From Fidelibacterota bacterium (GTDB taxonomy: Bacteria > Fidelibacterota > Marinisomatia > SCGC-AAA003-L08 > GCA-002704045), in the NCBI GenBank assembly GCA_002704045.1, contig PAFF01000048.1, forward strand, positions 1 to 7,997: a stretch of 7,997 nt of DNA, written 5' to 3'. The notes beneath the pieces were generated by a model. The model saw only the letters and a list, made by a program, of their open reading frames with translations. It had not been told where the DNA came from and made no database searches. Of this stretch, positions 1-6,408 are shown one piece after another (the stretch's first letter is position 1; each line of letters begins with the position of its first letter). Made by a program: the position numbers and the translations under genes.

Positions 1-1
1 A

Positions 2-703
2 GAGATGATTAATGCTAATTTAGACGAGGAATTAGCTGATGAATTAACTTCTCGAGCTGCATTAGGTGGTATAATAGGAGCTAAATTATATTATATAATT
101 GAAAACATTCCTAACGGCTCTATTAGTGATACTTATAACGGTTTAATTAATATATTGATTGGATTATTTACTTTAAATTCAAATTCTATATCAATGGGAA
201 TTCAAACTATTGGTGCAGGTTTAGTATTTTATGGTGGTTTAATAGGTGGAACAATAGCTGTAACTCTTTATGCTAAAAGAGAAAATTATAAATGGTTTGA
301 TATTTCTGATTGGATTGCTCCATATTTAGCTTTAGGACATGCAATAGGAAGAATTGGATGTTTTTTAGTTGGTGATGATTATGGTAAACAATGTGACTAT
401 TGGTATTGTATAGCATTTCCTAATGGTTTGCCTCCAACGATTTTCCCAGTTTATCCAACCCAATTATTCGAGATGACAGCATATTTTTTAATCTTTTTGT
501 ATCTGAGGTTAAAAAGAGGAAATGAATCAGCTTCTGGTAACCTAATTGCAAAATATTTAATTCTTGTAGGTATATCAAGATTTTTTATTGAATTTATAAG
601 AGTTAATCCAAAATATATACTTGGTTTATCAGGAGCTCAAGTTATTTCTTTTGTTATGATTGTCCTTGGTTTAATTTTGTACTCTAAGCTAAATAAAAAA
701 TAA
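2..703 (+). CDS. lgt: Prolipoprotein diacylglyceryl transferase (Lgt), 5'-truncated by window edge
   Basis: Lgt is an inner-membrane enzyme that moves diacylglyceryl from phosphatidylglycerol to the lipobox cysteine of prelipoproteins, the first step of lipoprotein maturation. Numbering from the ATG at base 5, the protein shows YGGLIGG (76-82), GRIGCFLVGDDYG (115-127), YPTQLFE (150-156) and FIEFIR (194-199). These match the E. coli HGGLIG, GRxGNFxNxE, HPSQLYE and VEFFR blocks, with the key arginines at 116 and 199 kept. Hydrophobic segments near 70-88, 103-122, 155-168 and 209-226 fit a polytopic protein. Only 232 residues are seen against about 260-290 for the family, and the first transmembrane helix is missing. 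The frame is still open at bases 2-4, so the ATG at 5 is probably internal and the true start lies upstream. Two usual active-site residues differ: His to Tyr76 and Asn to Cys119. One base separates it from the next gene. The family call is firm; full activity is inferred. Confidence 0.88.
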   Translation, partial: EMINANLDEELADELTSRAALGGIIGAKLYYIIENIPNGSISDTYNGLINILIGLFTLNSNSISMGIQTIGAGLVFYGGLIGGTIAVTLYAKRENYKWFDISDWIAPYLALGHAIGRIGCFLVGDDYGKQCDYWYCIAFPNGLPPTIFPVYPTQLFEMTAYFLIFLYLRLKRGNESASGNLIAKYLILVGISRFFIEFIRVNPKYILGLSGAQVISFVMIVLGLILYSKLNKK

Positions 704-704
704 A

Positions 705-1592
705 TTGTCTTTAGAAAAAGTAAAATGTATTGTTTGTAACTCTAAGAATTATACTAAATTTTTAGATGTACAAAACAGATTTGATTTAACAGAATCATAC
801 AAATTAGTTACTTGTGAATGCGGTTTAATTTTTTTAAATCCTAGACCAATTGAAACTGAAATTTACAAATATTATCAAAATAACAATTATGATCCCCATA
901 TTAAAAAGAAAAAAAAAAATATTTTCGATATAATATATAATTCAATTAAAAAAAGAGCTTTTAAAAGAAAATTTAAAATAATTTCAAAATTTTTACCCTT
1001 TAAAAACAATCTCTCGCATATAGATATTGGTGGGGGTATGGGAGAATTCTGCAGCTTTATGAAAAATAAAGGTTTTTTAACACAAAATTATGATTCTTCT
1101 CAAATAGCTATTGCAATTTCAATGTCAAGTAAAATAAATAATGTAAGTTCATTAAAAGAAGTTGAAAGCAATTCTATTGATTGTATTACTGGATGGCATT
1201 CAATTGAGCATATTCATAACATTGATAGTTTATTTAAAAATATACATAGAGTTCTTAAAAATGAAAAATTTCTATTTCTTTGCGTTCCCAATTATAATTC
1301 AGTAGATCAACAATTTTTTAAGGATAAATGGGTTGCTTGGGATGCTCCAAGACATTTATATCATTTTAATCCAAAAGTATTAAATAAACTATTAGAAAAT
1401 TATAAATTCAAAGTTGTTTATAATGAATCACTTTTGCAAGATACTGGTTATAATATTTTAATGAGTATGAATAAAAAAAGTATAATAAGTATCATATACT
1501 CTATCTTCATTTTAATTTATTCTCACTTTAAAATTTTAATTCATGGATATCAAAAATCATCATCTTTTTTAGTGGTATGTCAAAAACAATAA
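705..1592 (+). CDS. SAM-dependent methyltransferase (Methyltransf_23-like) with N-terminal cysteine pairs
   Basis: This is a class I Rossmann-fold methyltransferase of about 295 residues. Motif I, binding S-adenosylmethionine, is IDIGGGMGEF at 106-115. HSIEH (165-169) occupies the post-motif II position and DAPRHLYHF (213-221) is a conserved block typical of the Methyltransf_23 type. The N-terminus has C8-x2-C11 and C37-x-C39, resembling the small zinc-binding domain seen in many sugar or lipid methyltransferases of this group. Residues 258-275 are hydrophobic and may touch the membrane. The start is a TTG one base after the lgt stop. A stop at 690-692 closes the frame upstream and no in-frame ATG occurs before about residue 112, so TTG is the best choice even without a visible Shine-Dalgarno. 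The last 16 bases overlap the lipoprotein gene. The substrate is unknown; nearby glycosyltransferases suggest a glycan or glycolipid. Confidence 0.8.
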   Translation: MSLEKVKCIVCNSKNYTKFLDVQNRFDLTESYKLVTCECGLIFLNPRPIETEIYKYYQNNNYDPHIKKKKKNIFDIIYNSIKKRAFKRKFKIISKFLPFKNNLSHIDIGGGMGEFCSFMKNKGFLTQNYDSSQIAIAISMSSKINNVSSLKEVESNSIDCITGWHSIEHIHNIDSLFKNIHRVLKNEKFLFLCVPNYNSVDQQFFKDKWVAWDAPRHLYHFNPKVLNKLLENYKFKVVYNESLLQDTGYNILMSMNKKSIISIIYSIFILIYSHFKILIHGYQKSSSFLVVCQKQ

Positions 1593-2533
1593 TATTTTTA
1601 ACTTTTTTCATATTTTCATGTGATTTTAAACCTCAATCAGAAGGCGGTATTGATGATATATTGATTGTTGCTTCAGAACAGGATAGACCTCTAATTGAAC
1701 CTTATTTTGAAGAAATTTTTAATATTAAAATAAATACTCCCCAGGAAGAAAGAATTTTTAATTTAATATGGATCAAGCCTTGGGATATCAAGAAGTTTAA
1801 AAAATATTATAATATAATATTAGTTTCATTAGCATTTCCCATTGATTCAACTGCTGACGTACTAACAAAAAAAAATCTTATTGCATCAAGTACAAATGAA
1901 AAAATATTCATTAGAGAAGATTTATATTCAAAAAACCAGACATTTATGAGTATCAATGGTCATGACATAATAGATTTTAAAAGTGTTATTGATATTAATT
2001 TTGAATGGATTTACGGTGTTTTTATGGAAAAATACAATAATCACATGATTGACTATATTTATTCAAAAGGTTTAAATAATGAATTGATGAACTATATAAA
2101 TGATGAATACAATGTATCTTTTGATATACAAAAAGATTACATTATGCTAAATAAAGATCAAAAAAATAATTTTTTTTGGATTGGTAGAGGTTATCCTTAC
2201 AGGTGGATTACATATTATAAAGTTGAATTAGTCGATGAATATTCATTTTGGGATACTTTTATATTAAATACAAAAACTTATATGCCACAAATTGAGATTA
2301 GTGAATATTATAGATCAAAAGAAGAAAAAATAAATATGGATCATATCAACATTTATAGAGGAATCTATGATCACGAAATTAGTCAAAGTGGAGGCCCTTT
2401 TTTTGTTTATGAATTTAAAAATATAAAAAAGAATGAAATATATTTGCTATCAGGATATGTAAATTATCCAGGTAATAGAAAAATAAATTTATTAAACGGT
2501 ATTGAAGTTTTATTTGAATCATTTAAATTTTAA
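1577..2533 (+). CDS. DUF4837-like putative lipoprotein
   Basis: The 318-residue protein begins with a short hydrophobic signal ending at I12-F13-S14-C15, an imperfect lipobox, so it is probably exported and lipidated on Cys15. The rest looks soluble. The order of blocks resembles the DUF4837 family of Bacteroidetes-type lipoproteins: an early IDDILIVAS strand (25-33), an FFWIGRGYP block (199-207), SGGPFFVYEF (271-280) and a closing YLLSGYVNYPGNRK segment (289-302). Length also fits that family. I recognise this from memory of the family, not from a search, and no biochemical role is known to me. The ATG at 1577 lies inside the methyltransferase gene, 16 bases before its end, implying translational coupling; it is preferred because it supplies the signal peptide. 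The residue after the cysteine is Asp, an inner-membrane retention signal in E. coli that may not apply here. The lgt gene two positions upstream makes the enzyme expected to lipidate it. Confidence 0.68.
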   Translation: MSKTIIFLTFFIFSCDFKPQSEGGIDDILIVASEQDRPLIEPYFEEIFNIKINTPQEERIFNLIWIKPWDIKKFKKYYNIILVSLAFPIDSTADVLTKKNLIASSTNEKIFIREDLYSKNQTFMSINGHDIIDFKSVIDINFEWIYGVFMEKYNNHMIDYIYSKGLNNELMNYINDEYNVSFDIQKDYIMLNKDQKNNFFWIGRGYPYRWITYYKVELVDEYSFWDTFILNTKTYMPQIEISEYYRSKEEKINMDHINIYRGIYDHEISQSGGPFFVYEFKNIKKNEIYLLSGYVNYPGNRKINLLNGIEVLFESFKF

Positions 2534-2540
2534 TAAAATA

Positions 2541-2544
2541 AGGA
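2541..2544 (+). promoter_or_regulatory. Shine-Dalgarno site for purE
   Basis: AGGA lies six bases upstream of the purE ATG, inside the 17-base gap after the lipoprotein gene. It is the clearest ribosome binding site in the window; most other starts are preceded by featureless A/T-rich sequence or lie inside the previous gene. It supports independent initiation at purE and confirms the chosen start. Confidence 0.6.
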
Positions 2545-2550
2545 AAAAAT

Positions 2551-3009
2551 ATGAAAAAAGTCGCGATATTAATAGGTAGTGAAACAGATCGAAAAATAAT
2601 TGAGAAATCAAAACCTTACTTCGAATATTTTTCAATAGATTCAGAAATATTCGTTATGTCAGCTCATAGGAATCCATATAAAGTTGCTGAATTTTCAGAA
2701 AATGCAAGAGAAAATGGTTACAGTATTATTGTTGGATCAGCGGGTATGGCAGCACATTTAGCAGGAGTAATTAAAGCTCACACAACTTTACCAGTTATTG
2801 GTGTTCCTTTACCTGGTGGTGTTATGGATGGATTAGATTCAATGTTGAGTACTCTGCAAATGCCAAAAGGTGTACCTGTTGCTACTGTTGCTGTAGGAAG
2901 TGCTGGAGCAATTAATGCTGCTGTCTTATGCGCTGAAATTTTAGCATTAAATGATAATGAAATTCATGATAAGTTGTTACAGTTTAAAAAAGATGGTTGC
3001 AAACTATAA
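2551..3009 (+). CDS. purE: N5-carboxyaminoimidazole ribonucleotide mutase (PurE, class I)
   Basis: PurE converts N5-CAIR to CAIR in cytosolic de novo purine synthesis, acting after the ATP-dependent carboxylase PurK. The 152-residue protein has the GSETD loop (9-13, matching E. coli GSKSD), the catalytic-histidine motif SAHRNP (37-42), GSAGMAAHL (62-70) in place of the usual GAGGAAHL, VIGVPLPGG (82-90) and QMPKGVPVATVAVG (103-116). SAHR plus the AAHL block marks the bacterial class I mutase; the class II enzymes that use CO2 directly have SAHK. Length is close to normal, slightly shorter at the C-terminus than E. coli PurE (169 residues). A Shine-Dalgarno precedes the ATG. No purK is seen in the window. 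The gene sits between a lipoprotein and a sugar gene, so its place in the run looks incidental to its pathway. The identification is firm. Confidence 0.96.
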   Translation: MKKVAILIGSETDRKIIEKSKPYFEYFSIDSEIFVMSAHRNPYKVAEFSENARENGYSIIVGSAGMAAHLAGVIKAHTTLPVIGVPLPGGVMDGLDSMLSTLQMPKGVPVATVAVGSAGAINAAVLCAEILALNDNEIHDKLLQFKKDGCKL

Positions 3010-3013
3010 TTAA

Positions 3014-3886
3014 TTGAAAAAAAAAATACTTATTACTGGCTCAAATGGACAATTAGGCAATTGTCTAAGTGCAAGTTTATCTAACTATTTTGATGTTATA
3101 CCTTCGTTAAAAAATACTACTATTGGTTCATTAAAACTTGATATAACTGATAAATTAAATGTTAAATATATTATTGACAGAATTAAACCTGATATTATAA
3201 TTAATTGTGCTGCAATTACAGATGTAGATTTATGTGAAAAAAATCGTGCTCAAGCTAGAAACGTTAATTTCATTGGCTTGAAAAATCTTGTTAAATACTC
3301 AAAAAAACATACAAAATTAATTCATATTTCCACAGATTATGTATTTGATGGATTAAAAGGTAATTATAATGAAAAGGATCCAACTATCCCTTTGAATTTT
3401 TATGGTAAAACTAAACTGGAGGCAGAAAACTTTTTAATTGGATCTAACCGTAAAATATTAATATTACGTTTAAATGGTCTTTTTTCTTCAAAATTGAAAA
3501 ATAAAAATTTTTTTTCTTTTGTATATAAAAGTATTAATGCTAACAGGAAAATTAGTATTGTTGACGACCAAATCAGTAATCCTGTCCTGGTTGAACTGAT
3601 GCCTGAGGTCATCATGAAAGCAATTTTATTAGATACTACAGGAGTTGTACATTATGGGAGCAGTAACGTTATAAGTAGATATGATTTTGCAAAGCAAATA
3701 TGCATGGTTTTTAAATTGAATGCTTTATTAATTGAAAAAATTTCTTCAGATAAACTAAATCAATTAGCAAAACGTCCGTTAAAAACAAGTTTAGACACTT
3801 CTAAAATAGAAAGCATCTTAGAAATTAATACTTATGATACAAACTTTTGTCTTGAATTAATTAAAACAAAATATATATTGAAATGA
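3014..3886 (+). CDS. rfbD: dTDP-4-dehydrorhamnose reductase (RmlD/RfbD)
   Basis: This short-chain-dehydrogenase-like enzyme uses NAD(P)H to reduce dTDP-4-dehydro-L-rhamnose to dTDP-L-rhamnose, the activated donor for surface glycans. The 290-residue protein has the nucleotide-binding TGSNGQLG (8-15), NCAAITDVD (64-72), STDYVFDG (106-113), the catalytic Tyr130 and Lys134 in YGKTKLEAE (130-138), and the C-terminal RPLKTSLD segment (254-261) typical of RmlD. Length matches the family. The start is a TTG four bases after purE; it places the Rossmann beta strand at the N-terminus as expected, and no ATG lies nearby. A run of ten A residues follows the start codon. rmlA, rmlB and rmlC are not in the window, so the rhamnose pathway is inferred from this gene alone; a reductase for a related deoxysugar is possible. 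It overlaps the next gene by ATGA. Confidence 0.88.
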   Translation: MKKKILITGSNGQLGNCLSASLSNYFDVIPSLKNTTIGSLKLDITDKLNVKYIIDRIKPDIIINCAAITDVDLCEKNRAQARNVNFIGLKNLVKYSKKHTKLIHISTDYVFDGLKGNYNEKDPTIPLNFYGKTKLEAENFLIGSNRKILILRLNGLFSSKLKNKNFFSFVYKSINANRKISIVDDQISNPVLVELMPEVIMKAILLDTTGVVHYGSSNVISRYDFAKQICMVFKLNALLIEKISSDKLNQLAKRPLKTSLDTSKIESILEINTYDTNFCLELIKTKYILK

Positions 3887-4596
3887 AAAAAATAGTTATT
3901 ACGCCAACATATAACGAAAGTAAAAATATTTTAGTTTTAATTAAAAAAATTAAAAAAATAGATCCTGATCTTCACGTATTGGTTATTGATGACAATTCTC
4001 CAGACAATACATCAAAATTAGTTCAACAATTTGCCCATAAAAGAAATGATATTTTCATAATTAATAGAAAAGAAAAATTAGGTTTGGGTACTGCATATAT
4101 CACTGGTTTTAAATGGGCAATTATAAACAATTATAATTTTGTCATTCAAATGGATGCTGATTTATCACATGATCCAAAAGAACTTTCTGTAATGTTGGAA
4201 GAAATTAAAAACTACGATTTAATAATTGGAAGTAGATACATTAATGGAGTGAATGTTATAAATTGGCCTATGAGTAGACTTTTGTTAAGCTATTTTGCAA
4301 ATATTTATTCTCGTTTAATTACAGGTATACCTATTTTTGATTTAACTGGAGGTTTTAAATGCTACAAAATTGATACTTTAAAAAAAATGCCATTTAAATC
4401 TATAAAATCAGAAGGTTATTCTTTTCAAATAGAAACTACTTTTTATGCTTGGTTAAATAAGTTTATGATAAAAGAAATTCCAATAACCTTTACTGATCGC
4501 ACTGTAGGTCAATCAAAAATGAGTAATAAAATAATATATGAAGCAATTTGGGTAGTTTTAAAATTAAGATTTAAGAGAATTTTTAATTTATTATGA
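3883..4596 (+). CDS. Polyprenol-phosphate mannosyltransferase-like GT2 (DPM1 type)
   Basis: This is a GT-A-fold family 2 glycosyltransferase of the dolichol-phosphate mannose synthase type, which transfers a sugar from a nucleotide donor to a membrane polyprenyl phosphate. Visible motifs are PTYNE (8-12), IDDNSPDNT (35-43), LGLGTAY (66-72), the metal-binding DAD in MDADLSHDP (90-98), IIGSRY (114-119), DLTGGFKCY (153-161) and FTDRTVGQSKM (203-213), the last being characteristic of DPM1-like enzymes. At 237 residues it is the catalytic domain only, with no C-terminal pair of transmembrane helices, like human DPM1, so membrane binding must be peripheral or through a partner. The ATG shares ATGA with the rfbD stop, and the gene shares another ATGA with the next glycosyltransferase, implying coupled translation. 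The sugar transferred could be mannose, glucose or another; the sequence does not settle it. Confidence 0.87.
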   Translation: MKKIVITPTYNESKNILVLIKKIKKIDPDLHVLVIDDNSPDNTSKLVQQFAHKRNDIFIINRKEKLGLGTAYITGFKWAIINNYNFVIQMDADLSHDPKELSVMLEEIKNYDLIIGSRYINGVNVINWPMSRLLLSYFANIYSRLITGIPIFDLTGGFKCYKIDTLKKMPFKSIKSEGYSFQIETTFYAWLNKFMIKEIPITFTDRTVGQSKMSNKIIYEAIWVVLKLRFKRIFNLL

Positions 4597-5447
4597 TTTC
4601 TATAATAATTGTTAGCTACAATGTAAAAGACTATCTTGAAAAATGTATTCAATCCATAATAAAATTTTCTATAAAAATATCCTATGAAATTATTATTGTA
4701 GATAATAATTCCATGGATGGGTCAAACCATATGTTAAAAAAATATCATTCAAACAAAATCAAACTAATATTTAATAGAGAAAATTTAGGATTTTCAAAAG
4801 CTGTGAATATTGGATTAAAATATAGTAAAGGGGATTTTTTACTATTAGTCAATCCAGATACCGTTTTTATTGAAAATATAGCTAAAAGACTCAAAGATTT
4901 TATTGAACAAAATCCCAAAGTTGGTATTGTAGGATGTAAAGTTCTAAATAAAGATAAAACTTTCCAAATATCATCGAGGAGAAATTTTCCTTATTTGTAT
5001 TCTTTAATGTTTAAATTAATTGGTTTAAGCAAATGGTTTCCTGAAAATAAATTTATATCTAGTTATAATATGACATATATAAATGAAAATATTATAAGTA
5101 AAAATATATCTATAAGTGGTGCTTGTATGATGTTTCGAAAAAAAATGATCAAAAAAATTGGTTTGTTTGATGAGAGGTTTTTTTTATACTTCGAAGATAC
5201 AGATTTTTGCTTTAGAGCCATTAAAGCTGGATATAATGTAGTTTATTATCCCGAAACACAAATTATTCACCATAAAGGAGCAAGTTCAAAAAAAAATATC
5301 TCATATGCAAAAAATCATTTTGACCAATCATTTTTAAAATTTTTTAAAAAATATAAACATAAATATTTTTTTAATTTTATAACTTTACATATTTTAATTG
5401 CTATCATTTTAATTAGAAAAAATATAAGAATTTTATTTAAAAATTAA
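4593..5447 (+). CDS. Family 2 glycosyltransferase, WbbL/rhamnosyltransferase-like
   Basis: This 284-residue GT2 enzyme resembles the WbbL-type rhamnosyltransferases that extend lipid-linked surface glycans. It has IIIVSYN (4-10), the donor-binding IIVDNNSMDGS (34-44), NLGFSKAVN (64-72), LLLVNPDT (83-90, where the family's DxD-like metal site lies), SGACMMFRK (175-183), the acceptor-side block DERFFLYFEDTDFCFRA (193-209) and IIHHKGASS (224-232). A hydrophobic stretch at about 260-276 followed by Lys/Arg residues suggests a C-terminal membrane anchor. The ATG overlaps the stop of the preceding glycosyltransferase by four bases. Lying two genes after an RmlD, it is a natural candidate to use dTDP-rhamnose, but that link is contextual and the actual donor and acceptor are unknown. 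Confidence 0.83.
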   Translation: MISIIIVSYNVKDYLEKCIQSIIKFSIKISYEIIIVDNNSMDGSNHMLKKYHSNKIKLIFNRENLGFSKAVNIGLKYSKGDFLLLVNPDTVFIENIAKRLKDFIEQNPKVGIVGCKVLNKDKTFQISSRRNFPYLYSLMFKLIGLSKWFPENKFISSYNMTYINENIISKNISISGACMMFRKKMIKKIGLFDERFFLYFEDTDFCFRAIKAGYNVVYYPETQIIHHKGASSKKNISYAKNHFDQSFLKFFKKYKHKYFFNFITLHILIAIILIRKNIRILFKN

Positions 5448-5451
5448 TTTT

Positions 5452-6408
5452 ATGACAAAATATACTCTCAATTTTGAAAAACCCTTAAAAGATATTGAAG
5501 ATAAAATTATATCTTTAAAAAATACATCTAACAAAACAGGTTTAGATGTATCGCATCAAATAATTACTCTTGAAAAAGAATTAAGAAATAAAAGTAATGA
5601 AATATATAAGAACTTAACTCGTTGGGAGAGGGTTCAATTAGCAAGACATCCAAAAAGACCCAATACATTAGACTATATAAGAGTTATTACTGATAATTTT
5701 TTTGAACTCCACGGTGATAGATGTTTTGGAGATGATCCTGCTATAATATCAGGTATTGGTAAAATTGAGAGTAAATCTGTATTTATAATTGGTCATCAAA
5801 AAGGTAAAGGCACAAAAGACAAATTGAAAAGAAATTTTGGTATGCCTAGACCAGAAGGTTATAGAAAAGCATATAGGATTATGCAACTAGCTGAGAAATT
5901 TAGTATTCCAATTATAACTTTCCTAGACACTCCTGGAGCTTATCCAGGATTGGGAGCTGAACAAAGAGGACAAGCAGAAGCTATAGCAAAAAATATATAT
6001 AAAATGTCATTTTTAAAAACACCTATTTTATCAATAGTTATAGGTGAGGGTGCATCTGGGGGTGCACTTGGAATAGGAGTATGCGATAAGCTGGTATGTT
6101 TGGAAAATACTTGGTATTCTGTAATATCTCCAGAAGGCTGCGCTTCAATCCTATATCATGATTCTACTAAAGCAGAGGATGCTGCAGATTCAATGAAAGT
6201 TACATCACTCGATTTATTGAAAATGGGTATAGCTGATGGAATTATAGACGAGCCCACTGGAGGTGCGCATAATGATTTATTAAGTACGGGAGAATTAGTT
6301 AAAAAATCCATACTTCAGTTTATTAATGAATATGAGCAAAAAAGTATAGACGAATTAATTAATAATAGACTAAAAAAATACGATAGCATGGGAAATTGGG
6401 ATGAATAG
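5452..6408 (+). CDS. accA: Acetyl-CoA carboxylase carboxyltransferase subunit alpha (AccA)
   Basis: AccA pairs with AccD as the carboxyltransferase half of acetyl-CoA carboxylase, moving CO2 from biotin on AccB to acetyl-CoA to make malonyl-CoA, the committed step of fatty acid synthesis. The 318-residue length is almost that of E. coli AccA (319). The N-terminus LNFEKPLKDIEDKI (6-19) matches the family start and confirms the ATG. Further blocks are WERVQLARHPKRP (58-70), FFELHGDR (83-90), GHQKGKGTKDK (114-124), PRPEGYRKA (132-140), LDTPGAYPGLGAEQRGQ (158-174), the oxyanion-hole GEGASGG (198-204) and ISPEGCASILY (225-235). No frameshift or missing motif is seen. No Shine-Dalgarno is visible in the four-base gap upstream. 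The stop lies inside the next gene (8-base overlap), which encodes a different type of carboxyltransferase subunit and not AccD. The identification is firm. Confidence 0.97.
   Translation: MTKYTLNFEKPLKDIEDKIISLKNTSNKTGLDVSHQIITLEKELRNKSNEIYKNLTRWERVQLARHPKRPNTLDYIRVITDNFFELHGDRCFGDDPAIISGIGKIESKSVFIIGHQKGKGTKDKLKRNFGMPRPEGYRKAYRIMQLAEKFSIPIITFLDTPGAYPGLGAEQRGQAEAIAKNIYKMSFLKTPILSIVIGEGASGGALGIGVCDKLVCLENTWYSVISPEGCASILYHDSTKAEDAADSMKVTSLDLLKMGIADGIIDEPTGGAHNDLLSTGELVKKSILQFINEYEQKSIDELINNRLKKYDSMGNWDE

Noticed and set aside
5..7. ATG at base 5 as the true lgt start
   Set aside because: It would remove the first transmembrane helix that family members have, and the frame is open to the window edge, so truncation by the window is more likely.
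2500..2550. Possible promoter before purE (TTGAAT near 2514, TAAAAT near 2534)
   Set aside because: The spacing is about 14 bases, the elements are weak, and such A/T strings are common throughout the window.
3400..3615. 71-residue open frame on the minus strand
   Set aside because: It lies fully antisense to rfbD, whose conserved motifs run through the region, has no recognisable domain, and is explained by chance in AT-rich coding DNA.
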